Positions 1 to 12,400 of a DNA stretch of 64,000 nucleotides are shown piece by piece (the stretch's first letter is position 1; each line of letters opens with the position of its first letter). The notes beneath the pieces are model-generated. The model was not told the DNA's origin, ran no database searches, and saw only the letters and a program-made list of their open reading frames with translations. This DNA comes from Poa pratensis (Eukaryota > Streptophyta > Magnoliopsida > Poales > Poaceae), in contig CAMZMU010000055.1 of assembly GCA_947311845.1 (NCBI GenBank), positions 18,538,877 to 18,602,876 of the forward strand, given 5' to 3'. Both the position numbers and the translations under genes were made by a program.

Positions 1-1053
1 TCGCACTACTAGGTCGCCTTCTTAAAGGTGCGAGTTTGATGCGTCTTGCATGATAGCGTCGCAAGTCTTGTTGATATACCGCTGATCTTGATGCTGCCAA
101 GTCTCTAACCTCGTCTAATGTGTCCACCGAGTCTTGCCGAGCTATCTCATTATCTGTCTCGATGTAAGCCGCAACTCTTGGTGAATCGTGTATGATATCG
201 CTAAGCATGACTGCTTCTGCTCCATAAACCATAAAATATGGTGTAAACCCTGTGGATCTGTTAGGGGTTGTTCTTAAGCTCCACAGTACTGCTGGCAATT
301 CGTCCACCCAACATCCTGGAGATGCTTCGATCTTTTCAATAAGGCGCGGCTTAATTCCGTGGAGAATTTCCTGGTTAGCTCACTCAGCTTGTCCATTGCT
401 CTGCGGGTGTGCTACTGACGTGAGATCCAACCTTATCCCATTGTTTGCGCAAAATATCTGTGTAGCTCCTTCAGAGGTGTTGCTCCCGTTGTCTGTAATG
501 ATACTATGGGGTTACCCAAAGCGGAATATGACCTTCTTCAAGAACTTGACTGCTGTTTCAGCCTCACAATCTCCCACAGGTTCTGCTTCTATCCACTTTG
601 TGAACTTGTCCACCATGACCAGGAGGTGAGTTTTTCCATTTGAAGACCGTCTGAAGGGCCCTACCATGTCAAAACCCATACGGCCAAAGGCCATGTGATG
701 GGTATTGTGCGAAGTGCTTGAGCTAGCATATGATCTTGCCTAGCGTATCTTTGACATCCATCGCACACTCTGACAATTTTCTCTGCATCTGCTAATGCTG
801 TTAACCAGAAGAATCCATGTCAGAACGCCTTTGCCATCAAAGATCTTGACGAAGCATGATGGCCACAATCGCCTGAATGAATTTCGTTCAAGATTTTTCG
901 TCCCTCTTCTGGTGAGACACATCTTTGGAATGCTCCTGACACGCTGCGCTTGTATAATTCGTTGTTGATGATTGTATATGCCTTGGATCGCCGTATGATT
1001 TTGCGCGCCTCAATCTCATCGTCTGGCAGCACTCCGCGACTTAAATATGCCAT
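1..1053 (-). pseudogene. Ty3/gypsy integrase remnant of element Y
   Basis: Minus-strand fragments carry an integrase zinc-binding region (820-1053, containing HSGDCGHH) and the core (512-694, containing DMVGPF and VMVDKFTKW). The core continues in another frame through ITDNG (about 489-505) to the GQAE segment near 384-395. These are the expected positions of the catalytic D, D and E. In-frame damage includes a TGA at 384-386, directly after the catalytic glutamate, and frameshifts between 694 and 820. An intact integrase would insert element cDNA into chromosomes; this copy is broken. It follows RNase H as usual for gypsy elements. The family assignment is secure from motif order; the exact subfamily is not determined. 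Confidence 0.85.
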
Positions 1054-1191
1054 GTATGGCTCTGTCCATCCTGGCTGTTCATGCAGTGCTGCGACTAAAG
1101 TTGAATCGTCCTCTGGTTCTGCAATGTCAATCTCTGCTGGAGGTTTAACTGATGGATTGTGAAGTTTATCCAGGAAAATATTGGGTGGGAC

Positions 1192-1918
1192 TTACTGTCT
1201 ATTGGATCCAAGTCGAGACAGGGCATCTGCAGCTTCATTTTGTCTCCGATCAATATGTTCAACTTGGTATCCAGTGAAGAATCCAGCAATTCTGTGCACC
1301 TCTCTTCTGTATGCAGCCATATTCGCATCCTTGCTGTCCCACATTCCAGAGACCTGTTGTGCCACCAAGTTTGAATCGCTAAAACAGCGTATGCGACGGA
1401 TGTTCATCTCCTTTGCTATACGTAGACCATGAAGCAGTGTCTCATACTCTGCCACGTTATTTGTGCAGTTGAAGTGTATCTGTAGCACATACCGCAGCTT
1501 GTCCCTCTTGGGGGATGTTAGAACAACTCCAGCCCCCGAGCCTTGCAACTGTCTTGACCCATCGAAATGCATGGTCCAGTATTTGGTTTCTGCCATGCTA
1601 GGAGCAACTTGGATTTCTGTCCAATCGTTGATAAAATCTGCAAGGGCTTGCGACTTAATTGATGTGCGTGACTCGTAACTGATATGATGTGGTACCAACT
1701 CGATCGCCCACTTAGCGACTCTTCTAGTAGCTTCTCGATTACGGATGATATCTGCTAACGGTGCTGAACTAACCACAGTTATTGAATGTTCTTGGAAGTA
1801 GTGCTTCAGCTTGCGACTCGCCATGAATACTCCAAACACAAACTTCTGCCACTGGGGGTAATGCTGCTTGGAAGCTGTGAGGACTTCGCTCATGTAATAT
1901 ACTGGTGTGGGTGCCAAC
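1192..1918 (-). pseudogene. RT C-terminal connection plus RNase H domain of element Y
   Basis: The open frame begins with the PVYYMSEVL segment that follows the reverse transcriptase fingers and palm in gypsy polyproteins. It runs through the RT-RNase H connection and then a complete RNase H fold. The acidic residues are visible in order: FDGS (D), AEYE (E), SDSNL (D) and NEAADAL (D). RNase H removes the RNA strand during cDNA synthesis. The frame runs without a break back into the LTR at 1919-2049, but that N-terminal stretch is LTR sequence, not protein of the element. The upstream RT catalytic region (YxDD) is missing altogether. Downstream a stop near 1192 separates it from integrase. Confidence 0.85.
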
Positions 1919-2416
1919 TGTCGTGGGTTTGTCACGTCAGGTGTCATAGATGACTTCGTAGGTGTGGGATTACGCGAGTCAAGCATCTCTGAGCTTGGGA
2001 TCGCAGGAACAAAGATCACCACAGATTTACCCAGGTTCGGCCCCCTCAATGTGAGGTAAAAGACCTACTTCCTGCCTACCCTAGATTGGTATTGATATGA
2101 TAATCGAGGTGTTACAATGGAGGCGATCCGATCTGGTACTCGCCGTATGAGCTAGGGTTTAAGGTCTTGACCCCTCTAAGTCCTGCGAGTCCTCTTTATA
2201 TACACAGAGGCTCGTCAGGTTACAAGAGTTCTACATGAAGCCTGATTATCTTTCTTGTCTTCCAAGGCAAGTTTGCACCGACCTTCTGGAGCTTTCCTTC
2301 ATCGAGTCACGATGCGAGATTGGCCCATCTTTCACGTGGCCCAATCAATGATAGCGCAACCTTAAGTCGATGTTTGTTAAATTCGAATAAGTCGCGGGTT
2401 AATCATTCCCCCGACA
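1919..2416 (-). mobile_element. Lone LTR of the element X family, replacing the RT region of element Y
   Basis: The reverse complement begins TGTCGGGGGAAT and ends CACGACA, and matches the X LTRs at 4664-5154 and 13022-13515 along most of its length, including the TATATAAAGAGG promoter-like stretch. An internal segment (about 2230-2395) is diverged from X, so this is a different subfamily copy. It is followed by twelve bases resembling the start of the X primer binding site (1907-1918), after which Y RNase H coding resumes. No second LTR or interior is left. Confidence 0.85.
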
Positions 2417-3455
2417 GGGTGCACCTGATGCGACTTTGTGTCATTGGTGGCATTGAACGATCTGTCGACTGCCACCTTCTTGTGTTCTGGCATAAGTGTG
2501 CGATCGTTGGAGACCGCGAGCTCTGTGAGTGTTGCTTCCATGCCGAACATCTCAGAGATTTTGCTAAACTCTCGGTCGCAAGAGTCAGACTTTTGAAAGT
2601 TTCCCTTGATTGTGATTACTCCTTTTGGTCCAGGCATCTTTAGCTGGAGATATGCGTAGTGTGGCACCGCCATGAATCGAGCGAACGTCAGGCATCCAAG
2701 TATAGCATGGTATTGTGACTTCCAGTCGACGACCTCAAACTCGATCGACTCTGTCCTGAATTGGTTCTTGTCCCCGAACGTTACGTTGAGTTGTATGGTG
2801 CCTTCTAGGCTTATTGCTTTGCTTGGGACGATACCGTGAAAGGTATTTGAGGATTTTGGCAGGTTTTCGACTGACCTGTTCATTTTGCGGAGCGTATCTC
2901 GAAGATTATGTTTATGCCGCTGCCACCATCCATGAAGACCTTGGACATGGCGTATCCTCCAATTTGGGCGTCGAGTACCAGAGCGGAGTGCCCTGGACGA
3001 ACCACCGATGGTGGGTGATCCTCTCTGCTGAAACTGATCGCAGTCTCCGATCCCTTCAGGAATTCAATTACAGGAGGAGGTGACATGACCGCAATGTTTA
3101 CTTGTCGAGTGCGAAGTTTTTGCTCCCTGTTGGAAGGGCGACCTTTCTGTATCATGTACATCTGCCCTTGGGGTGGAGGATACAGAGGTTCGTCCATCCG
3201 AGGTATAGTTTGTATGGCACCTGCGATATTTCCGCCTGCATGAGGCTGTGGTGGAGGTGGTGGTGCCATTATAACGGGCACAATGTTTGGCTGAGGCACG
3301 GGCACGGGTGTAGGTGCGTTTGCGGCTGTTGCCTTTCTGAGATTTATATAATCAGACACCATTTGTTTGAACTCCCTGCCGTTTCTCATCGAGTGATTGG
3401 AGCGCAGTTTTTCGTCTTCCCCTTTGTACAGGTGTAATTTGCAATCAGCATCCAT
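2417..3455 (-). pseudogene. Gag C-terminus and aspartic protease of element Y
   Basis: Two overlapping minus-strand frames (3455-2880 and 2883-2377) encode a proline-rich linker, the SREDHPP segment and then a retropepsin-like protease with FMDGGSGIN at the active site. The second frame continues with FEVVDW and LKMPGPKGVITIKG, sequences common to protease-RT linkers of grass gypsy elements. A frameshift near 2880 separates the active site from the rest. The protein frame runs into the LTR at 2416 just after the SHQVHP segment. Protease would cut the Gag-Pol polyprotein; this copy is inactive because of the shift and the missing RT. Confidence 0.8.
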
Positions 3456-3459
3456 CTTT

Positions 3460-4663
3460 TCTTCGGATGATCACTCGGATTGTGCTCCGGATCTTGACTT
3501 GCGCCAGTCCTTCCTCTTGTAGCTGTCACTACGTTGGCCGCGATCTCGACTGTCTCGACGATCATCTCGACTGTCTCGACGATCATCTCGACTGTCCCGT
3601 CGATCATCTCGACTGTCTCACTGATCTTTTGACCGCCGGTCACCTTTGTCCTAGTCGTTGCGGGGTGTGGAGAACCCAGCCGTCATGAATTTGGGTCTGT
3701 CATCGTCGTAGTGACGTTTTGAACGTTTGCGCCTTCGGTCGTCTCTGTACGAGTCTCTGCGGCTTCGACTTCCACTTTCATGATTGTCAAGGGTGAGGAC
3801 CCGCGTGTGGTTCGCGCCATATCTTGTCCGTCTGCCCACTCAGTCGCGGTCATCGAGAGGTTAGCCACAGAGGTTGGCTTTTTGCGACCAAGTGCTTCTT
3901 TGAGGTCCCGCCTGGCGAGTCCCATTATGAAAGCGTCCATGGCCATATCTTCTGAAATTACTCCAACTGAGTTGCGTATCTCAGTCCATCGTCTGATTTA
4001 TGACCTCAACATTTCGTCTGATCGTTGAACACAAGCTCGAAGCTCCTCAAATGTTTTTGGGCGCTCACATAGAGGCTCGAAGTTTTTGATGAAGTCATCG
4101 CGGAAGTGGTCCCACGAGTCGTACTTTGATGGAGGTAAGGCCTTGAGCCAGTCGTGGGCTGTGCCTTCGAGCATGAGTCGTATGTATTGCATGGCTGTGG
4201 TGTTCGTGCCTCGCTGGCACGAGACAGCCAGTCTGTAGTCTTCCAGCCATCCTGAAGGTTCCTGTCTTCCTATGTATTTCGGTTGTTCAGATGTGAGTTT
4301 GAACCCTTTGGGCATCCGCGTCTCGCGGACGCGTCGAGTGAAGCACGGAGCTCTGCATGACTGAGGCTCCTGATCGGAGTATGAGTCGCTACTATAAGAT
4401 CTACGTGATCTGCTCCGGGATCTGCGCCTGCGTGAGCTGCTTCTTTCCTTCGAGTGGTGGTGGCGACCACTGCGGTTATGCTCTTCTCGACGTGTGTCAA
4501 CTATTGCGCGATCTCGACTCCCTCCTGGAGCTGTTGGGATTTGGTGTATGGCCTTCGCCGCTAAGGCGAGTGATTTGATCTGTTGGCGATGCAGTTTTGC
4601 ATTAGGGTCATCAGCTGGAGGCTTGATTGCTTCTAAGTATGCTGCAGCGGTGAAGAGGGCACT
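3460..4663 (-). pseudogene. Gag (C-terminal two thirds) of element Y
   Basis: The minus-strand frame from 4663 to 3998 reads a helix-rich segment, an Arg/Ser-rich stretch (about 4380-4470) and the retrotransposon Gag core with WLEDYRLAV, LMLEGTAHDWL and FIKNFEPLCERP. It stops near 3998-4025. The remaining Gag is found in other frames at 3946-3683 (MAMDAFIMGLARRDL) and 3839-3460, so at least two shifts have occurred. Gag forms the virus-like particle. The N-terminal part lies on the other side of element X at 13516-14366, and the reading frame is continuous if X is ignored. The N-terminal residues of the long open frame beyond 4663 are X LTR sequence. Confidence 0.85.
3546..3617. repeat. 21-bp tandem repeat within Y gag
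   Basis: A unit beginning cgactgtctcgacgatcatct is repeated just over three times with a few substitutions. 21 is divisible by three; on the coding strand it gives an Arg/Asp-rich seven-residue repeat in the nucleic-acid-binding part of Gag. Confidence 0.8.
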
Positions 4664-5154
4664 TGTCGGGGGAATACTTTCTGGATTAACCCGCGGTCCA
4701 GTGCGACTTACTTTACTCGCACGGACAAAAGCCCACATGGGATCAAGCCCAACGTCGAACCGCCACAAGGAGAAGAATCTAGAAGGCACGGAGGCGAGCC
4801 AGACTCCGGATAGGTCCCAGTTAATATATTCCTTGAGGGGAAGTTTCCTTTGTAACCTGACGAGCCTCTGTGTATATAAAGAGGACTCACATGATTTAGA
4901 GAGGAGAGGCCCTAAAACCCTAGCTCATACGGCGAGTACCAGATCGGATCGCCTCCATTGTAACACCTCGATTATCATATCAATACCAATCTAGGGTAGG
5001 CAGGAAGTAGGTCTTTTACCTCACATTGAGGGGGCCGAACCTGGGTAAATCTATGTTGATCTCTGTTCCTGATCCCAAGCTCGGAGATGCTTGACTCGCA
5101 TAATCCCACACCTACGAAGTCATCTATGACACCTGACGTGACAAACCCACGACA
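4664..5154 (+). repeat. 5' LTR of element X
   Basis: Begins TGTCGGGGGAATACTTTCTG and ends CACGACA. Contains TATATAAAGAGG near 4874-4885, a plausible TATA box for element transcription. It closely matches the 3' LTR; visible differences are scattered substitutions and small indels. Confidence 0.9.
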
Positions 5155-5156
5155 GT

Positions 5157-5174
5157 TGGCGCCCACTGTGGGGC
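5157..5174 (+). other. Primer binding site of element X
   Basis: The sequence TGGCGCCCACTGTGGGGC lies two bases after the 5' LTR, the usual position for the tRNA-primed start of minus-strand cDNA. I did not assign the tRNA. Confidence 0.7.
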
Positions 5175-5421
5175 CTGCGGTCAAGAGCGTCACGTTCCGC
5201 GCAGGATCCATGAAGGGAGCTGAAGATCTTGTTGTTGTCTGTATCATCACGGTCAATGGCACACCCCTCATTGACGATTCAAGCTGGGGGCCGGAAGCTG
5301 ACTACCTGGAAACCGGCCACATCATCCGTTCGGATCTGTCCATGTCTTCGTCGGCTTCATTGGCGGCGAGTCAGAAGATCCATCGCAACATGGCGACTCA
5401 GAAGAAGGAGTCGCGGTAACG

Positions 5422-8340
5422 GTGGACCAAGAAGAAGAATCTATCAACTACGAGTCGCTACCTCTTGAAGACGAAGAAGGCCAATCCATTGAGTATGTCC
5501 TTGAGGAAAGGCTATGCGGAGGCCCTGTGGATGGCGACTCGCCCTCTGTAGAAGATCGGCACATGGAAGGGGTCTACAGGACCACAGAAGCAGACGAAGG
5601 GATGGGCATGCCACCAGGCAGCATAGCCCCCACGCCGCCAGAAGCAGCAGAACAAGCCGCGCTAGACGCATCAGGAGTCGAGGCATCCGCTGCGGTAACG
5701 CCAGGAGTCGCGGCCTCAGGAGTCGCAAACAGAGAGACTCCACCCGGAGTTGCGCCCGCGGAATCAGGGTCAAGGGTAGCCCCCGACGCAGCGGTCACGC
5801 TGCCACATGGAAGTGTGTTGCTCACGCCAATATCTGCGGTTAATGCGGCCGCTAGAGTGACAGAATTGGAGGCTACCAGGATCGGGCTATATGATGAAGT
5901 CCAGAGAATCGCTGATGAGAGAGCAAGGCTGGCGCGCGAGGAACAGCGCCTCCAACAGGAGCAACAACGACTCATCGAGGACACCAACTTTGCAAGGAGT
6001 ACAGGCCACCTTGCCACACAGACGCCATGCGAGTCGCCTGCAGCCAGGAACAGTAAATCCTATGGAGCTGTTCCAATCGCCTACCGCTGGACCAACAATC
6101 GCGGTTCCCGCGGTGAAACGCCAGTAACCGCGGCACCACCCAACGCGATCCCATCAGTCGCCACCAACACAGTGCGCCCGGTCGCATGGTCAGGAGTCGC
6201 ACAACCATCAGTTGCGGTACCCACACACATGGCACCGTCTGCCATGGTTATGCGGTCTGTGGCACCATTAGCCGCGCCAGCGGTTCAAGCGATCGCGGTA
6301 CCATCAGTTGTACCAGCGGTTCCGTCCTTCGCAGCACCAAGAGCAGCGGAAATACCTGATCAAGGGCCATAGTACAAGCTAACAACAGGGCCATCATGCC
6401 CCCGCCATTGCCGCAGCCAACCTTTGTTCAGCAGCCGCCACAGCAGCCTCAAAGGTTCCACACGCCGCAAGGACATTATGTTAGCCCAGTGGAGAATCTC
6501 TTTGCGGCTACGAACATCTTGGCCAGGTTAGCGCCAGCAGGAAACACACCAATGGACAGAGAGGCGGCGCGCCATTGAGATGCTGAGCACAACAGTAATA
6601 CAACAGGCAAACATGTCCGAACACGCGGGACGGCTGCACTCCACCCCCTACAATAGCAGAGCAACGGCGGAAAGAGCATCCACGCGGAGTCGCCGCACGT
6701 TGCGACTTCAAGTTCGGCTAGGCGACAAAGGGAAAATCAACCTGCGGCTCAAAATCAACCTCAGCAAGTTCAACCCGTAGAAGTTGTGCAGCCGCGCGCG
6801 GCGGCTAATCCAATGGGAAGGCCAGCTTCATCCAATCTATCGTCGCGACTCAAAGGCCCAGTCTGTTTCAGCGAAAGAATCAGGTCTGAACCGTTTCCTG
6901 CAGATTTCAAAGGACCTCGCAAGGTCGCCAACTACAACGCAAGCATGGACCCTGTTACTTGGCTCAACAATTACGAGATGGGCATGAGCATCCTAAACGC
7001 ATCCGAAGAGATCTGCGCACGGTACCTAAACATGATGTTAGAAGGCACAGCTCACATATGGCTGCAGAACTTGCCGCCAAATTCAATGAGATGAAGGAAG
7101 CTTTTATCAAGAATTTCCAAGGAACATGCAAGCAACTCTGCAGTATAGAGGACCTTGAGCGTTGTGTACAGAAGGAAGGTGAGTCGAGTCGCCACTGGAT
7201 GAGAAGGGTCGCAGAAATCATACATTCCTCAGACAACATACCACCCAGTTCAGCAGTCCTTGTCATGGAGAAAAATTGCAAGTTTGAGCCGCTGGTCCAC
7301 AAACTAGGTCGCATGAAGGACAAAGTCAAGAGCCTAAGCGAGGTAATGGCGGCGGCCAACAAGTATGCTAGCTCGGATAAAACCAGGGACGCATCTGATG
7401 GGGAGGAAGAGGAAAATACTGGCAAGGGAAAGAAGGCCAGTAGCAAGCCTCAACAACAGCAAGCTAGCAATGCTAATGCGAGTTATAACAAGCGCAAAAA
7501 CGAGGAAGGAAACTCGGGGTTAGTCGCAAATACGAACACTCGGTACAAGCAAAGCAGCGGCAGAGGAAGGAATTTTCACCCAGTTAACTTGGAAGAGGTT
7601 TTTAACCGCCCCTGCGACATCCATATAGGAAAAGATGGGAAGCCACCCAACCACACAAAGGCACAGTGCTATCATTACAAAAAGTGGAAGGATGGGCAAC
7701 CACTCAACACAAACAACAATCATCAAAACAATGAGGGAGGTAACCACGGCGGAGGCAACAACAGCAACAACGCTGTCCCAAATCCACAGCCAGATCAGCC
7801 ACAGTTCCCAAAACAGTTGGGTCAGTATCACACCATTGTGGTCAATACCTCAAGGAGGGAGCAAAAGCTGCGACGACGCAATCAGGCTGTTAACGCCATA
7901 GTACCAGCCGTACCACAGTGGCTAAAGTGGTCCGAGCAGCCAGTAGTTTGGAGCCGCGAGGACCACCCAGGAGAAATAAATGAAGAGGGCAAACTCGCGC
8001 TGGTGGTCACCCCTCAAGTCGCAGGATACAAGTTGGGCAAAGTGCTGATGGACGGAGGCAGCAGCATCAATATATTATACTACAAACCTTCAAAAGAATG
8101 AACCTCCAAGAAAAGCAGCTACACCCATCAAGAACAACGTTTCACGGTGTCGTGCCAGGCATATCAGCCAGCCATTGGGGCGAATCAACTTGGAGGTCGC
8201 CTTTGGGACACAAAGCAACTTCAGAAGCGAGTATATCTGGTTCGAGGTCGTAGATTTCCAGAGCCCATATCATGCGCTGTTTGGCAGAGAAGCATTCGCA
8301 AAGTTTATGGCTAGGCCGTGCTATGTGTACTGAAGCTTAA
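5422..8340 (+). pseudogene. Gag and protease of element X (frameshifted, no RT)
   Basis: An N-terminal frame (5422-6372) encodes acidic then Ala/Pro/Val-rich sequence and a coiled-coil-like stretch (ARLAREEQRLQQEQQRL). After breaks near 6370, 6580 and 6780, the Gag core appears at 6786-7094 (MLEGTAHIWLQNLP) and continues in another frame at 6959-8101 (FIKNFQGTCKQLCSIEDLERCVQKEGESS begins this part). Next come Gln/Asn-rich linkers, then VLMDGGSSINILY, the aspartic protease active site near 8045-8080. A final stretch to about 8340 (LKMPGPRGVITING) matches the protease-RT linker seen in Y, after which coding ends. RT, RNase H and integrase are simply absent. Multiple shifts make it non-coding as it stands. 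Confidence 0.8.
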
Positions 8341-8679
8341 AATGCCAGGCCCCAGGGGAGTCATCACCATTAATGGCGACAGAAGAATAGCTCAAGAATG
8401 CGAAGAAGGCGACAAGGCCATGGCCAGAGCAGCTTGCATCGCAGAGAGCGGCCCATGCGCGAGTCGCAGGAGAATTTTGATGACATCGTGGAGGCCAAGA
8501 GGCACCTACCTGACTTGCGACTTCAGATTACGGCCGCAAGGGAGGCAAGGAAGTCAAGGGCTACAGGCCATTGCCAATAAGGACACATCCCAGGCATTGC
8601 GAGTTGCCATCAGCAGCCGCAACAAAACACCAAGGTTCACGTCATCAAGCTGGCCACTCAGGGCTGAACAACTTCATTT

Positions 8680-8943
8680 CTGGTCGCCACCCAGGCGCGA
8701 CCGACCCATGTATCACCTCTGGTCGCCACCCAGGCGCGACCGACCCATGTATCACCTCTGGTCGCCACCCAGGCACGACCGACCCATGTATCACCTCTGG
8801 TCGCCACCCAGGCGCGACCGACCCATGTATCACTTCTGATCGCCACTCAGGCGCGATCGACCCATTTCTGGTTGCCACCTAGGCGCAACCGACCCAAGCA
8901 TCATTTCTGGTCGCCACCTAGGCGCGACCGACCCTATGTATCA
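8680..8943. repeat. 39-bp tandem array of seven hairpin-forming units
   Basis: Units start at 8682, 8721, 8760, 8799, 8838, 8870 and 8909; the fifth is shortened to 32 bp. Each contains an inverted repeat around a loop of about 11 bases: GGTCG...CGACC in units 1-4 and 7, GATCG...CGATC in unit 5, GGTTG...CAACC in unit 6. The array lies between the end of protease and the antisense gene. Because 39 is divisible by three, several frames stay open through it; I do not regard these as genes. Confidence 0.92.
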
Positions 8944-9435
8944 TATAATGATTTTGAAATAAAGCATCTCAAACTACCAATTGAGTTGTCAGTCTTTTAT
9001 TTTTTAATCATTGGTTCCTTGGGGCGCGGCAGCTTTTTAGCGCGGCCTATTACCTTGGGATCGCCAAACGAGTGGCATTTATCGTGATTATACTCAACCT
9101 CTCTTGGATGCGACTTGCACTATGCGGCCAAAGTACTGGGGGTGCGGCGTCAATCGAGTTTGATCGCCTATCATGGCCGCTCTCGACCCTGAACACACAC
9201 TTTTTACCTGGGAAATACTGAGCCGCGCAAGGGCCTAAGTGAGGAAAAACCGAGACAAATCATAAGGACCAGCCTATTGGTCGAAACATGTACTGCTGAG
9301 AGTACTTACACAACCATAACATTGTCTTTGATAATACTAACAAATTATTACAAGCCACTAAGGGCTAAATTCATCAACACATTGTTTTTTCACTTGCGCC
9401 CAGATTTTGGCTTGTGCGCAGGAGGAACTGGCGGC
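8944..9435. other. Non-coding spacer of element X
   Basis: Between the hairpin array and the antisense gene. It contains short G/C-rich words such as gcgcggc and no convincing reading frame. It may hold the 3' end of the sense transcript and the 3' untranslated part of the antisense gene; this is inference. Confidence 0.5.
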
Positions 9436-12400
9436 TTACCAAGCTTGCCAGAAGGAGCAGTCGCAGGCTCGTCGGACGGCTTCTCCGTCGGGCTTGGGGG
9501 CTGCAGAGCTGGACACACCCGGTGAAGGGTTCTTTTCCTGCGGGTTCACCGCACTGGATGATGGAGCGGGTAACTTCTCCCATCTGCTTCCATCTGCATT
9601 ATACTTGCCCAGATAGGTCGCAAGATCTATCCCCTCCACCAGCTCAGTCGCATGGCCGCGCATGTTCTTCCAAGTCGCCGCATATTCTGAGGCCGTCAGC
9701 TCGGTGCCATCCACCTTCTTCGAGGGCCTGCCTTGTGCAACCTTGGCAGCATCAAAAGAGGGATAGTATGTCTTGGCCAAAGCAAGAACATGAGCCGCAC
9801 CGGAGCGAGCTGAGGACTCCTTCCAGTCCAAAAAGAACTGAGGCGCCTTAAGCAGTCTTTTCAGCAAGCCTTCAGAATCACCGGGGACTGGCTTGGTCGG
9901 CAGCAGACATTAGACAGCGATTTCATGGCATCACAAGTCCTCCGCGTAAATTCGCGGATGTTATTCAGCTGTTCTTGAGTGGCCGCACGCTGAAGTGCAG
10001 AATCCTCACCTGCAACAAGATGTCCGCCAGTTAGCCCAGTTACATACAAAAAGAAGGTGGTCAGATACCACGATACAGCGGCAAGTCGCAAAACATACCA
10101 GCCAACTCTTGGGTCATGATACAAACTTTGGCGTGGACAAGGTTATGGGCATCAGAAACTTTTGCCAATTTTTTCTCAAGGTCGCCAATTGCAACAGCCT
10201 TGAGCCTTGCGTCCTCGTTGGCTAGAGCAATGGCGTCTTTCTGAGCATTGATTTGGAGGTCCAGCTGCTGGACCCTCTCTTGGAACTTTTCTTCAACCTT
10301 CTTAAGCCGCAGCTCAGTGGCTTTGGCTTGTTCAGATAACTTAAAGCTCTCATCAGACAGCTCGCCCATCCTGGTTTCCCTCTTCTTCAGCTCAGCGTCA
10401 CGCTGGCCAAGGAGCTCGCGCAGCCTCTCCAGTTCAGAAGGAGTCTCCCCAACTGCTTTTCCAAGGCGAGTCTTGCGGCTGTTACGGAACGTAGTTCCTC
10501 CTACAAAGAGTACATCAGCTAGTACAACAGCTAAAGAGAAGTATCAAGTCTCCCTTTACAGTCAAAAAAGAAACTTGATCCTTGGGGGCTAGAGACAGAT
10601 AAGTGGAGACAGAAGTTTACCTTGTAAGCCGCAGACAGATCAGACAGCGCCTTGCGGAGCTCCGCGGCTTGCTGGTCATTTGAGGCAATGATGGCCTCTG
10701 ACAGTTTCTCAGCACGGCTCATGGAGGAGGAGGAAGCGACCTCAGCACGCAGAGCTGGCGACCGCTGGCTATCAGCCGCTGGCGACTCAATCAGCGGCGC
10801 ATCAGCATCCTTGGCCATTGCAGCTATGGAGGAAGGGTTGACCTTCTCCACGTCTTGGATAATAAGGAGATCCGTTCTGTCCTCCAGAGCCACCTCTTGG
10901 GCAGCTGTGTCAAGAACAGAGGCCGTAGCCAAGTCATCAGTGGTGGCCACGCCCTCCACCATGGCGGTATGAGCCGCAGGTGATAAGCGCGGCTCAACTG
11001 CGGTTTCAGAAACGACTCCAGGCTCAGTCGCGGATTTAACCGCACTTCTGCAAAAAACAAGGGCATTGTGTGAAGAAGAAGAACATAAACCAGAATAAAA
11101 GTGTTATAAGCGCAAAAAAGTCACTAACTCTGGAGCCATCTTCACAGAGGCCATAAGGTCGTCACTTGACGGCGATGACGGGCCTTGGATCCCAGAATCT
11201 ACGAGCAGAAGTTTGCGTGTCAGTAGAGGAAAAAGAATAAGCAGTCAAGATGTCAAGACAGCAGAAATTACCAGAATGGGGACCCATGTCTTCTTCAGCT
11301 GAGGCGGTGGCTTTGTACACACGCCTGGCAGCGGAGGAGGTCGCGCCCGTAGCAGGCTTGCGACGCTTCGCGGCCTCAGGATTTTCCAGAGCATCAAGCT
11401 CTGGCTCCTCACGAGATAGCCTCTTGGAGGCTCTGCGGGAGTTGGGCCAGCCGCGGCAGCAGAACTCGCGGCTGGCACTGGACTGTCATCCTCGTCCAGT
11501 TCAGTCTCTTCACCTTCTGAGGCCGCAGTGGCGACAGAGGGGATGCCAGCAATTTCGCTGCCCTCTAGAGCGGCAGCAACTTCTTTCTTGTGGCACGCTT
11601 GGGAGCAGCAGTGCCGGCGTCGGTCACAGGCAGCGACCAGTAATTCTCATCAGCCTGGATCAGGAAAATATAAGTCGCAGTATTAAGAAAGGAATGTGAC
11701 TCAACTACAAAGGCAAAAAGACAGGGAAGAGAAGTTACCTCAAAAGGCTTGTTGTTAACACTAAAAGGGGCAAGCCCTACCTTATCAAAGGAGATGTCTT
11801 TCTCCTCGGTCACGCGGGTGACGAATTCCACCCAATCCTCAGGCGTCCAGTCCACAGCCTTGATGCGATAAACATCAGCAGAAGTGCCAGTGCACTCAAG
11901 GAAGGATCGTTGTCGTGGACTCATAGGCTGAATGCGCCATTTGGTCCAGCAAGAAAGAAGATCAAGGCCAGTAAGACCATGACCTATTAAGGCGTGGACC
12001 TTAATCAGTGACTCATTAATGAAAGCCATGGCCGAGTCACGAGGCTTTGATTTCAGTGCCTTGGTAGGCACGAAGGTGGTGTTGGACCAGGAGGGGAGAC
12101 GAGTTTCGCCCTCCGGAGAAGTATCTTGGCAGTAGAAAAAGGATTTTTGCCAAGCCCTGGGCCGATTCGCCAGGGCCAGCTTGGGAAGAACAGAGTTTCG
12201 ATGACGCTGAAGAGAGATGGCGCCAACCTGAACATAGGCGCCACCTTTGCAGATGAGTTGGCTATTACAGGAGAAGGAAGCCAACCACAGATCGATGCTA
12301 GGAGCTACACCGAGGTAGTCCTCGCACAAGACATGGTAATTACTCACTTGGAGCATGGAATTGGGCCCGATGTCGTGAAGACGGAGGCCTAGACGCCGCA

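Noticed and set aside
8318..8882. Open frames of 100-170 codons through the 39-bp array
   Set aside because: The period is a multiple of three so stops are absent in several frames on both strands; no start context or motif.
8680..8943. Regular repeats resembling a CRISPR array
   Set aside because: Repeats are contiguous with no unique spacers, inside a plant retrotransposon.
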